Shown here: piece by piece, positions 34,029-45,500 of the stretch
How the letters are laid out: the number at the start of each line of letters is the position of its first letter
Position numbering within the stretch: the stretch's first letter is position 1
Source of the DNA: Macrolepiota albuminosa
Lineage: Eukaryota; Basidiomycota; Agaricomycetes; Agaricales; Agaricaceae
Reading direction: 5' to 3'
Length of the DNA stretch: 64,000 nt
Assembly (NCBI GenBank): GCA_027475525.1
Contig: JAMWFC010000113.1
Location: 1,116,001 to 1,180,000 of the forward strand
The notes under the pieces: generated by a model
The model's database searches: none
What the model saw: only the letters and a program-made list of their open reading frames with translations
Told to the model about the DNA's origin: nothing
Position numbers and translations under genes: made by a program

Positions 34029-34588
34029 GCTCGGGTCATCTGGTACCCAGGCCATCTTGCATGTCCGGGACGAGGGCAGACCTCGCTGCCTCCCACCATT
34101 AGCTTGAGGAGGCCAGGGTCCATGAGCGTTGTCTGTTGTCGCGCCTCTGGGATGCTATTGAGGAGGGTCAGCGGGAGCGGCAAGCAAGAGAGGGGCTGCA
34201 GGAGGAGATGGGAGCAGTTGTTCAGGTCTGGGAGGCCTTAGAGGCAGAGGTGGCAGGTTTGAGGGCCTGCTTGGAGCAAGGGGACGGGTTGGTGGGGCAG
34301 AGGGCATTGGAGAGTAGGGAGGAGGAGCTTTGGGGGTTGTTGAGTAGGGTGGAGGGCACCCAGATGAGCCTGGTGCACCAAAGAAGTTGGCTGGTAGGGA
34401 GTGTGGCGGCGGCTCAGGGTGAGGCCATGCGTAAGTGCCCCCCCTTTTTTTTTATCAGATGCTTGCACTGACAGACACCCAGGATGGGCTTGGAAGCATT
34501 GCCTCCTGTTGGATGGTGGGGCATCAGCACACGCCTTTATCCAGCAGGGGCTCGCAGCATCCTCTGAGCCCCTCTCTATTGAGGTCAC

Positions 34589-37500
34589 TCAGGGCCTAGA
34601 GCAACTGGAACAGTTGCTGGTGGCCCACCACCAGCAGAACCTGATTGTTCCCAGCTTGTGGGTGGAGGCAGTGGTAGATGCAGGGGAGCCTCTTCTGTCC
34701 CATGATGAGAGGGTGGCGGCGGTGCTGGCTATGATGGAGGCCACGGTTGGAGTGTTCCCCAGGGGATCCCAAGTGTCGTCCTCTGGCCTGTAGCTGGCCC
34801 ACCGCACAAGGTAGTTTAGATGCCCATAGGTCACCTGGAAGTTGAGGATGTGGTCCATCTCATAATGGTACTCGTCATCTACTTCAAGGGGGGGTGGACG
34901 GTCAGGGCGTTGTCTGGGGAAGGGGTCTGGGGCATGTTTTTCGAGGAGCTGGACGTGGAACACGAGGTGTAGTCTCCGGAGTCCCAGAGGGAGGTCAAGT
35001 TGGTAGGCATGGGAGGATACCTTTTGGACGATCTTGAAGGGGCCAAAGCATTTGTGATCAAGTTTTACTGAGAGGTGCCTGGTCCAGAGGTTGCATTGGT
35101 CGAGCCAGACTAGAGTCCCAGGGGGCCAGTCAGGCATAGTCTCCTGCTGAGAGTTGGCATGCTTAGAGTAGGCCTTGTTAGCGATGTCAACTTCTCTCCA
35201 AAGGAACTCGTGGAGGTCCCAGAGGTCCTGGGCCACTTTGTGGGCAGCGTGGGCCGGAATATCCTGGAGGGACAGGGTTAACCAGGGGTGGTATCCCTTG
35301 TTTGCAAAGAAGGGGGACACTCTGGTGGCAAAGTAGGGGGTGTTGTTGTAAATGAACTTGGCAAGGGAGAGCTCAGTGCGCCAGTCGTTCTGAAGAGTCT
35401 CCAGGTGGTAGGTAGTCGATAAGTTGGTCTGGACATTGAGGGCCTTGCACAGGGATGTCCAGAACTTTGAGATGAAGAGGGAGCCAGGCAAATTTCGGAG
35501 CATTGTCAGTGGTGTGGCACAGGATGAAGATGGCCTGCTTGGTGAATCTGCAGACAATGACGAGAATGGCATCGTACTCTTTCAACTTTGGAAGCTTGAC
35601 GATGTGATCCATGGAGATGAATGACCATGCTCCTACAGGCAGTGGCTTGAGAAGTCTATAGGGGCGGTGTCGGGGGACCTTGGCCTGGAGACAGGGCTCA
35701 CATGCTCAGACATACTGGGTGACGTCCTTTTTCATCCCTGGCCAGAAATAAGTGCAGGAGATAAGTTGGAATGTCTTATGGATTTCTGGGTGTCCTCAGA
35801 GCTTGTGGGCATAGTGCTGCCAGAGGATGTCAAGGCATACATGTTTGTAGTCCAGGGTGTAGATGCGGTCATTCCAGAGAAGCATTTTGTTATCCAGAGA
35901 GAGGGTGAAAAAGGGGTCGGGGGATTGTCCATTGGGGAGGTTGTTCCAGGGGTTGTGCTGGGTGAAGTAGTCATCTTGAGGAGCGTCTTGGACCTGTCTC
36001 AGGATGCCTTCTTTGTTTAAAATTAGTACCGTGTTTAGGTGTTCAGGAGGGATTACCACACAGTGGTTGAAGGTGTTCTGTTCAGCTTTGAAGGATTTCT
36101 TGGGGTAGACATTGGGTTGTCGGATGAGGGCGTTGGGCTTGGCTCTGAGTCATCTGGGGTGATAGTGGATGGTAAAATCGTACTCCAAGAGGACCTCGGA
36201 CCACCGGGCTTGTTAGCGACTGAGGAGCTTGATGGTTGTGAAGTACTGCAGGTTGTTGTGGTTCGAGTAGACTTGGATCTGGTGAGGAGTATCTTCGAGG
36301 TAGGCCTGCCACTGCTTGAAGGCTTTGACAATTGCGAGGAGTTCCTTGTCATAGATGTTGTAGTTGAGTTCTGCCAGGATCATTGATCAAGTGTAGAAAG
36401 CCACGGGTCGGAGTTCCTGGCTGTCCAGATCCATCTGAGAGAGGATGCTGGCGATAGCGTAGTCGAAGGCGTCACAATTCAGGATGACCAGGAGGGTGGG
36501 GTTGTAGTGCCGGAGGATCGGAGCTGAAGTGAAAGCTTCTTTGAGCAGCGCAAACACACTTTGGCACTTACTGTCCCAGTTCCACAGGATGTCCTTCTGG
36601 GTGAGTCAGTTGAGGGGCTTGGTAATTCCAGAGTAGTTGTCAATGAAGCGCCAGTAGAAATTTGCGAAGCTGAGGAAGGATTGTACCTCTTTGAGATTCT
36701 TTGGAGGGGGCCAGTTGAGAATGGCTTTGACCTTTGAGGGATCCATGCGAACTCTGTTCAGGGCGATGATAACTCCGAGGTACTCAACCTCCATGGTGTG
36801 GAACAAGCACTTCTCCAGATTTGCATAGAGGTTGTGGCTTCGGAGCCATTCGAGGACCTGTTGGACATGGGTGCGGTGTTCGTCGATGGAATCAGAGTAG
36901 ATCAGGATGTCGTCCAGGTAAACAATGATGAACACATCGCTCATGTTATAGAAGATATCATTCATAAAGTACTGGAAGGTTGCAGAGGAGTTAGTCATTC
37001 TGAACAGCATTACCAGATACTCAAAAAGGCCGTAGCAGGTGCAGAAGGCTGTTTTCTATTTGTGTCTCAGGGCAATTTGGACGTTGTTGTAGCTGGACCG
37101 CAGATCAATCTTTGAGTAAACCTTGGCCTTATGGAGTCGGTCGACAAGGTCTTTGATGAGGGGTAGGGGGTACTAGTTCTTCTTGGTGATCTTGTTCAAG
37201 CTCCGGTAGTTGACGCAGAGACAGAGGGACCCATCCTTCTTTTTGGCAAAGAGGACTGGCACTCCAGCTGCAGAGATCAAGGCATGAATGAAACCCTTAC
37301 CGAGCATGTCATCGAGATAGTCTTTGAGCACTCGGAGCTCGACTTCGGACATGTTGTAGACTTTGCCGAGTGGGGGAGTGGTGTCATCCTTGAGGTCGAT
37401 TTTGTGGTCATAGGGGCGGTGCGGAGGAAGGTCCTTGGCGCTACCTTTGGAGAAGACATCAGCAAACTCATGATACTTGGGGGGAACAACTTCAGCAAGG

Positions 37501-38650
37501 ATCTGAGCCTTGGTCTTGGTAGTGGGGCTACTATTCTCTCTCTGGAGGTGTCCTTTGAGCAGCATTGGGGAGACCTGAAGCTGGTAGGCCAGGGTGCCAT
37601 TTTGGAGGATGTGAGCAAAGGGAGTAGCGCCGATGATCTTGATGTTCAGGGATTCGAGCGGGTCTGTGGGAACATCCGAGTCAGAATAGCGTTGGGGCGA
37701 GGGGGAGTGGTTCCAGGCTGGGTAGTGGGGCCTCTTATAGTGGTTTTGGGAGATGTTGGGTAGAAACTTGATGGAGTTCCATTGGGGTGAACAAGGGGGT
37801 CCGGAGGTGGAGAGAGATGGTGGTGGTGAGGGCGGCTCCCCAGATGGGGAAGGTCATGGTGAGGTCCCTCTAGTGGATATCGGGGTTGACCTCACAAAGC
37901 CAGGGAAGACCCAAGACAATGTGGGTCGACTCTGGGAGCTGTGTTACCAGGAGGTCAGCGGGGAATGTCAATCTATTGTCAAGGGTGAGTGTTGTGGAGT
38001 GGCTCCAGGTGATGAGTCCAGGGGTGCCAGTCCTGTTGAACAAGCGCAGTTCGAGGGGCTTCGGGAGGTCATGGTGCATGAGACCCAGCTAGTTGCTGAT
38101 GAACGTTCCGGTGGCCCCACTATTGACGAGGGCTGGAAGGGCCTCAAGGGAGTTGCCAAGGCGTACGTGGATGACAAACGACTGGGAGGATCAGGAGTGG
38201 AGGTCTGGGGTCTCTCCAGGACTTTGACTGGGAGTGTCATGAGCTGAGTCGAGCGTTGGTGGTCCAAAGGAGATGGGGTCCAGGGCGGTGTCATGGTTGA
38301 GGCAGAGAGTAAGGGTCTTTCAATCGATCTGGGGGTTCATAAATTGTAACCATGGGAGTCCCAGGACCAGGGGAGCAGCAGCATGGAGCCTGGTGACCAA
38401 GAGCCAGAGGGTTTGGCAGTGGCCCGAGGGGAAGATTACTGGCATTTGGACAAAGTGAGTGATGTTGCTGTCCGAGGAGAAACTGCCGTCAAAGAGCTGA
38501 AGGTGAATAGGGATAGGGAGCCATTGAGGGGGTTGAGGAGCCAGGGCCACCCATACTTTGTCAATAAAGTTGTTGGTGGTGCCGCTGTCTACAAGAGTGT
38601 TGATGGGCTCCAGAGACAAAGCAAGGGTGGTCTGGAGGAGTAGAGATTGG
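34589..38650 (-). pseudogene. Decayed pol of the old chromovirus
   Basis: Fragments in pol order on the minus strand. Protease domain 1 (38619-38320) keeps NTLVDSGTTNNFID and LVLGLPWL. Protease domain 2 (about 38290-37870) keeps HIVLGLPWL. The linker and RT start (37565-37173) ends [13 protein letters not shown] (37010-36606) keeps the catalytic [11 protein letters not shown]. RNase H and the integrase zinc region are broken into pieces (36386-35732). Integrase core and chromodomain share one 327-codon frame (35572-34589) with [20 protein letters not shown] near the end. Many stops and frameshifts separate the parts, so no polyprotein can form. The last frame overlaps the end of the antisense gene tail to tail. 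Confidence 0.85.
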
Positions 38651-38839
38651 GAGAAGTGCGAGGGGAGGTGAATTGAGAGGGTGTCCAGGGGAGAGTTAGC
38701 CGTGGTGCGAATATATGAAACCAGGGCAAAGAAGACTTCATGGGTCGGTCTGCGATTCAGATCATCTTCCGTTTCTAAATTGCCAGATTGTTTTCCATGA
38801 ATTGAAAGTCACAATCTTCTCTGTTGAGAGTCCAGATGG

Positions 38840-39133
38840 CCTATCCCATGGCCTGCCATTTCAGGCAGCTACTGATGAAGTGTCCGAGCTCCCCGCAGAG
38901 GAGGCAGATGCCCTTCCATTGTCGCTGCTCTTGGACCTCTTCAGAGACATTGATCCAGGGTCAGTCAGGGTTCCAGACTTAGTTGGTGCGAAGAGCCTCT
39001 TCCTTGTCATCCTTGGGGTGGTTGTCAGCAGAAGCATTGTTGTCGTCGGAGCTTTTGAGGAGGAGGTCAGAGATGTTGTGGATGTCGGCAGCGTTAAGAG
39101 CAGCGAGTGGTCTGGAGGCTGGTGCACAAGGTG
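38840..39133 (-). pseudogene. Gag C-terminus of the old element with zinc knuckle
   Basis: A C-x2-C-x4-H-x4-C knuckle (CLLCGELGHFISSC, 38909-38863) matches the knuckle of the young element ([14 protein letters not shown]). The preceding residues EVQEQRQWKGI align with DVQE-stop-RRREGV of the young copy, and the codon opposite the young copy's stop is CAG. This piece continues the gag remnant on the far side of the nested element (49896-51558). Confidence 0.75.
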
Positions 39134-39138
39134 GCCCC
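39134..39138. repeat. Target-site duplication of the young element (left)
   Basis: GCCCC immediately before the TG of the 5' LTR; repeated at 49891-49895 after the 3' LTR. Confidence 0.9.
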
Positions 39139-39866
39139 TGTCACGACCCCTCCCCTCCGGGCCCACCCCGGGACACCCCCGGAACACCCTCCGGGACCCT
39201 CCCTCCGACCCCCAGGACACGCCCCGCCATCACGACCGCCGACACCGCCATCACGCGCATCAAGGACCGCCATCAGCCATCACCAGCCCCGATCAACGAT
39301 CAGATCACGCGACTCGTGCCGGCCATCACGCATCACGCATCACGGCTCCATCCGCGCCAATTGATCGCGCGCCCCACACGCGCGATCCCGGTATACAGCC
39401 CCTGCCGCTACTCAATAACCCCCGGAACCCATCCCAGACATCCCGGAACCCCGAGACCCGATCCCGTAGTACTTATAGCGTAGTCCCTTGTTGTATTCGG
39501 TAGTCTTGATATTACATTGGTTATTGCGTGCCCTCTTGTTTGACTGGTACGCCTCGTTTGGTACGCTTCGACTGGCACGCCTTGGTATTCGCGTGCTATA
39601 AGTTTGGTACGCACTTCGCGACTCTTAAGTTACTAACTTGGTCTCGTCTTAGAACCTCCGGTTCACGACTCGACCCCCTCTAACCTCCCAGCCACTTTCA
39701 TCCAAAACCCCCGGACTCTAGTCCCCTTTCCCGGGATTACCCTGTCCTCGTCTTGAACCCCGGAGTCCTAGCCCCGGAGTTCCAGACCCCCGAGTATCCG
39801 TAGATCAAGTCCGCATCGTAAGGGCGTCGCTTTCCCGGAAAGCCCCCGATTCAGCGGAACCTGACA
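39139..39866 (+). repeat. 5' LTR of the young element (728 bp)
   Basis: Starts TGTCACGACC and ends GGAACCTGACA, giving TGTCA...TGACA inverted ends. It equals 49163-49890 in length and in every part compared. Confidence 0.95.
39473..39514 (+). promoter_or_regulatory. Predicted TATA element and RNA start (U3/R border) in the 5' LTR
   Basis: TTATAG at 39473-39478 lies 29 bp upstream of AGTCTTGATATTA (39502-39514). That 13-mer is the exact complement of the primer-binding site, so by analogy with Tf1 the transcript should start at or next to 39502. The TATA spacing fits this independently. Confidence 0.6.
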
Positions 39867-39879
39867 TAATATCAAGACT
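39867..39879 (+). other. Primer-binding site, self-priming type
   Basis: TAATATCAAGACT directly follows the CA end of the LTR. It is the perfect reverse complement of 39502-39514 inside the LTR. In the Tf1/sushi group the 5' end of the element's own RNA folds back on such a site and is cleaved to serve as primer, instead of a tRNA. Confidence 0.75.
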
Positions 39880-39899
39880 CTTTCCTTACACCGTTCTTG

Positions 39900-42476
39900 A
39901 TGGCTACGTATACTCACACCTACTACCCCACGGGGTACCAGACCGACCCTTACGGACGCCCGGTACCCGACCACTACTCCGCGCAGACCCCCCGCCCTGT
40001 CTACCCACCCCTCCCATACGAACCTCAGTACCTCCACCGCCACTGGGCCCCCGACCCATCCTTCTATGATCTGGGGCCCTCAGCCAGTTGGGCCCCTCCG
40101 CCCAACCTAGCCATGGCACGACCCGTGGAGGTCCCCTCGTACCGGAGCATTCCCGGGGGCCTGCCGGAGACCCCTCCTGCACCCAGTGGGCCTCGCCCGA
40201 TTCCCCCCAGCGAGGGCCCCTTTGCACCCACCCCCTACTACGGTTACCAGCGCCCCGTCCCCCAACCCCGAGAAGCCCGAGGACCCCCCTACCCCGACTA
40301 CCCCCCTCGTCATTACCCGGCCGCCGCTCCACCCGCTCGGACCCCTCCCTCGCCAACGGGACGACGACGCCTCGAGGAGTATGAACGGCAACGGGACGAG
40401 ATACTCCGCTCTCTCAGGATCTCACCGGAGGACTTCGCGCAACGGACAAGGACGCTGCTTGTGGAGTTCGGGCACGACGACTTCGAAGGCACTCCGGAGG
40501 AATGGGCTCACTGCCTGGTCGAATTCGGGGATCGCCTCACGCGAGGAGACCTCCCGGAGCAAACCATGGTAAGGTATAGGCGCAATACGATCCTCCGGGA
40601 GGAATTACAGCAGCTGCTCGACGAAGTCCACGCGTCCCCCTCCCCTCGGCCCCTCAACGACCCCGCGGACCCAGGTCGCTCGATTCACATTCGACGGGAA
40701 CCCCCGGAACCGGCCCCAGCAGTCCCGGCAGCCCCCACGGTCCCCACTCCGGAGCAACGGCAACGGGAAGAACGGCAGAACGCCTCAGCCATACTACGGT
40801 CCCTCAACCCGACGGGAGGCCTCTTCGATCAACCCGCTGCTCGCACGGTAGGCTTGTCAACTCGCCGCAGGGCTAACTCCGTTCCTAGTACCTTCGAGAC
40901 CTGGGGACAGCCTCAAAGACCCCTGGAACCCCTCCCGCGAACAGACAACGCCCGACCCCCGGCCCCGACGAACCCCGGTACAGCCCGGGTGGACACCCCT
41001 AGTACGGACGACACGTTATGCTACATTGACGAGCTCACGCGCGATAACAACGAACAACGTCCCGCGCCCGCGCCCGCCCTGGCACCAGCACCGCCCGCCA
41101 CGTCCGCCCCGGCCCCTCCGGAACGCAACTTCCGCCGCGATCCGCCACCCCACTTCGACCTACGGAACCCCCCGCGACCCCCGATGCAAGCCCGACCCTC
41201 CCGGAATGAACGTCCCCCGCGCAACCCGGCACCCGACCCAGCACCTAACCCCCCTCCGCCCGACCCGACACCGCCGAACCCTCCCCGACCGCCTCCGCCA
41301 CCCCCAGCTGAACCTCGAGGACGGCCCCCAGGCCCTCCACCTCCGCCACTCCCGGCGTGGAGACCCGGCCCCCCTCCTGGCAGGAACGAACCCCCTTGGG
41401 ACAACGGGCCTCCCGGGCGTGGTCCCCCAGGTGAGCCGCCCGGAGGAGGACCTCCCGGCGGGTGGGGCCCCGCCCTTGGTGCTTTTCCTCCTCAAGGAGG
41501 GGGGGGTAATCATTACTACTACTATTACAACGCTGGCCCCCCTCCCCGTAACGCTGCCGGACCGGACGACGCTCGCGACGCCCTCGCCCGCGAAGGACGC
41601 CTAGACATTCAGAAACCTGATGCGTTCACGGGCCGGGACCCCCGGAAATGGCGTACCTTCCTCACTCAGTGTCTTAATACGTTTCAGGCAAAGCCGCTCA
41701 CGTTTCAGGTTGACAGCTCCCGGGTGGCCTTTGCCGCGTCGTACCTCCAGGGGATCGCCTTCGATCACTACACGGCCCTCATCCAGTTCGACCCCAACAA
41801 CCCGGCACTCGCTCGCTGGCAAGCCTTCGTCGACGAGTTCTCCGGGAAATTCGGGATATACGACACCGTGGCCGAGGCCGAGGACAACCTCTTCAACCTC
41901 CGGATGCGCTCTGAAGAACGTTTCACTACCTTCATCGTACGTTTTGAAAAGGAAGCTTACGAGACAGGTTGGAATTACAGCGCCCTCCGGTACGCCCTCC
42001 GCCGCGCCCTCCCACAACGTATCAAGGACGTCCTCCGACTCGCCCCGAAACAACCCTCCTACGACGGATACAAGGCCCTCGTCATGCAGATCGACCAGCG
42101 CTACTGGGAAGACCGCAGCGAGTATTCGAACTCCCGACCCCCCTGGAACCCCAGAGGAGGACCCCCTTGGCCCTCCGGCGAAGCTCCCAACCCTCAAGGT
42201 CGAAACCCCGGTCCCCCCGCGTTCCCTGGCGGCCGACCCCCGGTGAGTCGCGGCCCGCCCAATGCTAACCCCGGCAGCGGCACCCGCCCCCAGGCCCAGC
42301 TCAACGCCGCCGTGGCCACCCAAGACCCGGGCGATGCGCCAAGCCCCGAGGAACCCCCGGGAGACCCCGAAGACTTCGACTTCGACGACGAACGGGACAA
42401 GGAGGCCCTCCGAGCCAACCGGCTTCAAAAGAAGGGACGACCCTGGATCGAGGTCCCGACGGATGTGCAGGAATGA
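39900..42476 (+). CDS. gag: Gag of the young element, ended by an in-frame TGA before its zinc knuckle
   Basis: ATG at 39900, 34 bp after the LTR; 858 residues to a TGA at 42474-42476. Residues 1-570 are extremely Pro-rich and probably disordered, with a short helical segment around 150-240. Residues ~576-737 form a retrotransposon gag (capsid) domain, starting FTGRDPRKWRTFLTQCL and ending QIDQRYWED. After the TGA the same frame stays open to a TAG at 42624 and encodes a C-x2-C-x4-H-x4-C zinc knuckle ([14 protein letters not shown]). The old relative has CAG (Gln) at the aligned codon, and TGA CGG could be CGA CGG with one C-to-T change. The stop is thus more likely a fresh nonsense mutation than a conserved readthrough signal. 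Without readthrough this Gag lacks its nucleocapsid part. Confidence 0.85.
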   Translation: MATYTHTYYPTGYQTDPYGRPVPDHYSAQTPRPVYPPLPYEPQYLHRHWAPDPSFYDLGPSASWAPPPNLAMARPVEVPSYRSIPGGLPETPPAPSGPRPIPPSEGPFAPTPYYGYQRPVPQPREARGPPYPDYPPRHYPAAAPPARTPPSPTGRRRLEEYERQRDEILRSLRISPEDFAQRTRTLLVEFGHDDFEGTPEEWAHCLVEFGDRLTRGDLPEQTMVRYRRNTILREELQQLLDEVHASPSPRPLNDPADPGRSIHIRREPPEPAPAVPAAPTVPTPEQRQREERQNASAILRSLNPTGGLFDQPAARTVGLSTRRRANSVPSTFETWGQPQRPLEPLPRTDNARPPAPTNPGTARVDTPSTDDTLCYIDELTRDNNEQRPAPAPALAPAPPATSAPAPPERNFRRDPPPHFDLRNPPRPPMQARPSRNERPPRNPAPDPAPNPPPPDPTPPNPPRPPPPPPAEPRGRPPGPPPPPLPAWRPGPPPGRNEPPWDNGPPGRGPPGEPPGGGPPGGWGPALGAFPPQGGGGNHYYYYYNAGPPPRNAAGPDDARDALAREGRLDIQKPDAFTGRDPRKWRTFLTQCLNTFQAKPLTFQVDSSRVAFAASYLQGIAFDHYTALIQFDPNNPALARWQAFVDEFSGKFGIYDTVAEAEDNLFNLRMRSEERFTTFIVRFEKEAYETGWNYSALRYALRRALPQRIKDVLRLAPKQPSYDGYKALVMQIDQRYWEDRSEYSNSRPPWNPRGGPPWPSGEAPNPQGRNPGPPAFPGGRPPVSRGPPNANPGSGTRPQAQLNAAVATQDPGDAPSPEEPPGDPEDFDFDDERDKEALRANRLQKKGRPWIEVPTDVQE

Positions 42477-42511
42477 CGGAGAAGGGAGGGCGTCTGCATA
42501 CTCTGTGGTGA

Positions 42512-45500
42512 GAAAGATCATTTCATCTCCGAGTGCCCCAAACGACAGGTCATGGGACGTGCCACCTGGACCTTCGAAGGGGAGGACGCTACCTACGAGT
42601 ATTCGGAAAACGACCCGGCGATTTAGACCCGGAAGACGCCCTAAATCGCGGAATCGACCCCGACGTCTTCTCCGCCCCGGTTTCCCACCTTCGCTCCACG
42701 ACACTCGTACAGGACACCCTCACGGCTTACCTACCCTCCCACTCCTCGCACTCCCTCCTCCTCAACACCCGCCTCACCCCCTCCGGAACCCCCCTCAACA
42801 CCCTCGTCGACAGTGGCGCCACCGACAACTTCATCGACGAAGCATTGTCTGCCTTGGCCCCGGAACCCGCTCAACGACTCCCGGTCCCGGTACGACTCTG
42901 CCTCTTTGACGGAGACGCCTCCACGGCGGGGGACATCACCCATTTCGTGCGTATGCCCGTTACTTTCGCCAACGGACAGACTCACACCCTGCGGATGTTG
43001 ATGACCAAACTTCACCCCTCCACACCCCTCGTCTTAGGGCTCCCATGGCTCCGGGACACCAACCCCCGCATCGATTGGCGACACCTCACCCTTCGCCTGA
43101 CCCGGGACCCGACGCCCGACGACCAACAACTTCCCTTCGACATCCCCCACCCCCCAAGACCAACCCCGAAGGACTGCCCGGACGAACCCCCACCACCCCC
43201 GGGACTCCAGTCTCGCTCGTCCCGGTCCTTCGTCATCAATGCCAGGCTGGACGGCACCCCCGGGCCGATATCGGCCCTCATCGACAGCGGAGCCACCGGG
43301 GTTTTCATCAGCGACACCCTCGACCTCCCTCACGACCCCCTCGACCAGCCCCTTCGCCTGCAGCGCCTCGACGGCACTCCCTCCGCCTCCGGCCCCATCA
43401 AGAGGTCTCATTCAGGACGCGTGACCCTGGACAACGGCTACGAGTTCACCTCCGACTTCCTGGTCACGCGACTTCACGAATCGACCCCGATGGTGCTGGG
43501 ACTACCCTGGCTGCGCGACACAAACCCCGACATCGATTGGAGGACGCTCACCATGACCTTCCCGGGACCCGAAGACCACCCCACGACCGCCGTGCACCTC
43601 CGGGCCCTCGGAAGCGACCCGATACCCGACACCCCCGGGACGACCGCCGCGCCCTCTCCATCTACACCACCCACGTCCTCGCCCACTCCCGGCCGAGCCC
43701 GAAATGTCCCAGATCGGCCCCCAAACATTCCTCGGAACAAGTACAAAGGGCCGAACTACCCGGGCCGATCCCAGACACGGGTCAAACCCGCTCCAGCCGA
43801 CACTCCCGCGACCCCGATCGACCCGGACACACTCGACATCAGGATCATTGGAGCCGCCCCCTTCGCCCGCCTCATGAAGGATGGAACTCCCACGTTCCAG
43901 CTACACACCTCGCCATCTCTCCCGGAAGAGCACCTACGAGGAGACGCTGTTCCCCCGGAGAAGAAAACCGAGGAGCAGATCCTCCGAGAAGTAGTTCCCC
44001 CGGAGTACCATGAGTTCGCTGACGTATTCTCCGAAGGAGACGCCAAGGAGATTCCCCCTCATCGACCCTACGACCACACGATCGATCTCGAGGAAGGAGT
44101 CGCCCCCCCTTTCGGCAAGGTGTACAACATGTCGGAAGTCGAGCTTCGGGCCCTCAAGGACTACCTCGACGAAATGCTCGGTAAGGGATTCATCCGACCC
44201 TCCGCCTCCTCCGCCGGAGCCCCGGTTCTATTCGCCAAGAAGAAGGACGGCTCGCTCCGACTCTGCGTCGACTACCGGGGACTCAACAAGATCACCAAGA
44301 AGAACCGCTACCCGCTCCCGCTCATCGGCGATCTGGTCGATCGACTTCGCAGTGCCAAGGTCTACACGAAAATTGACCTCCGCTCCGGTTACAACAACGT
44401 CCGCATCGCCCCGGGACACGAGTGGAAAACCGCGTTCCGCACGCGGTATGGTCTGTTTGAGTATCTTGTGATGCCTTTCGGAATGACTAACTCCCCCGCC
44501 ACGTTCCAATACTTCATGAACGACATCTTCCACGACATGAGCGACGTCTTCGTGATCGTCTACCTGGACGACATCCTCATTTATTCCGACTCACCGGAGG
44601 ATCACCAGAAGCATGTCCGGCAGGTCCTCGAACGCCTCCGGGAGCACAACCTCCACGCCAAGCCCGAGAAGTGCTCCTTCCATACGGAAGAGGTTGAGTA
44701 TCTTGGCGTCATAGTATCCCCGAACGGCGTTCGCATGGACCCCCACAAGGTCGAGGCCATCGTCAACTGGCCGCAGCCCCGGAACGTCAAGGAAGTACAG
44801 TCCTTCCTGGGTTTCGCTAACTTCTACCGGAGGTTTATAGACAACTACTCCGGGATTACGAAACCCCTCAACCGGCTCACGCGCAAGGACATCGCCTGGA
44901 ACTGGGACAGTAAGTGCCAAAGCGTCTTTAACTTGCTCAAGGAGGCTTTCACAGTCGCCCCGGTACTCCGGCACTACGATCCGGCCCTCCCGATCATCCT
45001 GGAATGTGACGCGTCCGACTACGCCATCGCCGGGATCCTCTCACAGATGGAGCCTGACGGTGGGGAGCCCCGGCCAGTCGCTTTCTACACCCGGTCCATG
45101 ATCGACGCCGAGCTCAACTACGACATCTACGACAAGGAGCTCCTCGCCATCGTCGAAGCCTTCAAGCAGTGGCGAGCCTACCTCGAGGGAGCCCGACACC
45201 GGATTCAGGTCTACTCGGATCACAACAACCTGCAGTACTTCACCACGACCAAACAGCTTAGTCGACGACAGGCCCGATGGTCCGAGATCCTCTCGGAATA
45301 CGACTTCACGATCCAGTACCGCCCGGGACGCCTTGGCGCCAAGCCCGATGCCCTCACCCGTCGACCGGACGTCTACCCCAAGAAGTCATTCGAGGCGGAG
45401 CGCAATGCGTTCAATCATCGCGTGGTGATCCCTCCCGAACACCTGAATGCCGTACTGATCTTAAACGACGAAGGAACCCTGAACCAGATCCGCCGCGCTC

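Larger units (their letters stand above)
31922..34793 (+). pseudogene. Remnant of the antisense zinc-cluster gene (old copy)
   Basis: It runs on the plus strand, opposite to the gag-pol of its element. The N-terminus has TPLHSPTPP...LVTWKEYKA, matching TPTHSPTPP...LVIWEARDA in the intact copy at 47210-49036. A cysteine region follows (QCVMCAC...VSCEFEEP...CMVCQLWHERCSV...RARCMAWEQGW), frame-broken by an indel in a G run near 32386-32392. After an inserted element (32621-33567) and a tandem duplication come a basic KGKRQAR stretch and a coiled coil (34136-34430). A phase-1 intron (34431-34492) follows, then a C-terminal exon (34493-34793) with HCLLLDGG and [12 protein letters not shown]. The phase-1 intron is at the same place as in the intact copy. 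Confidence 0.75.

Noticed and set aside
34401..34793. Plus-strand frame taken as a separate small gene
   Set aside because: It is the last exon of the old antisense gene, shown by the intron 34431-34492 and by matching the intact copy.
41021..41604. Long overlapping frames opposite to or beside gag of the young element
   Set aside because: They result from very high GC content and Pro/Gly/Arg codon runs; the true frame is fixed by the capsid domain and knuckle.
42512..42626. CCCCAAA as a -1 slippery heptamer for gag-pol
   Set aside because: It does not fit X XXY YYZ in the gag frame; the A-site codon would mispair after the shift, so the shift site is left open.
41601..42704. 367-codon minus-strand frame antisense to gag
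   Set aside because: Shadow of the GC-rich capsid-coding region; no independent motif and no counterpart recognised in the old element.
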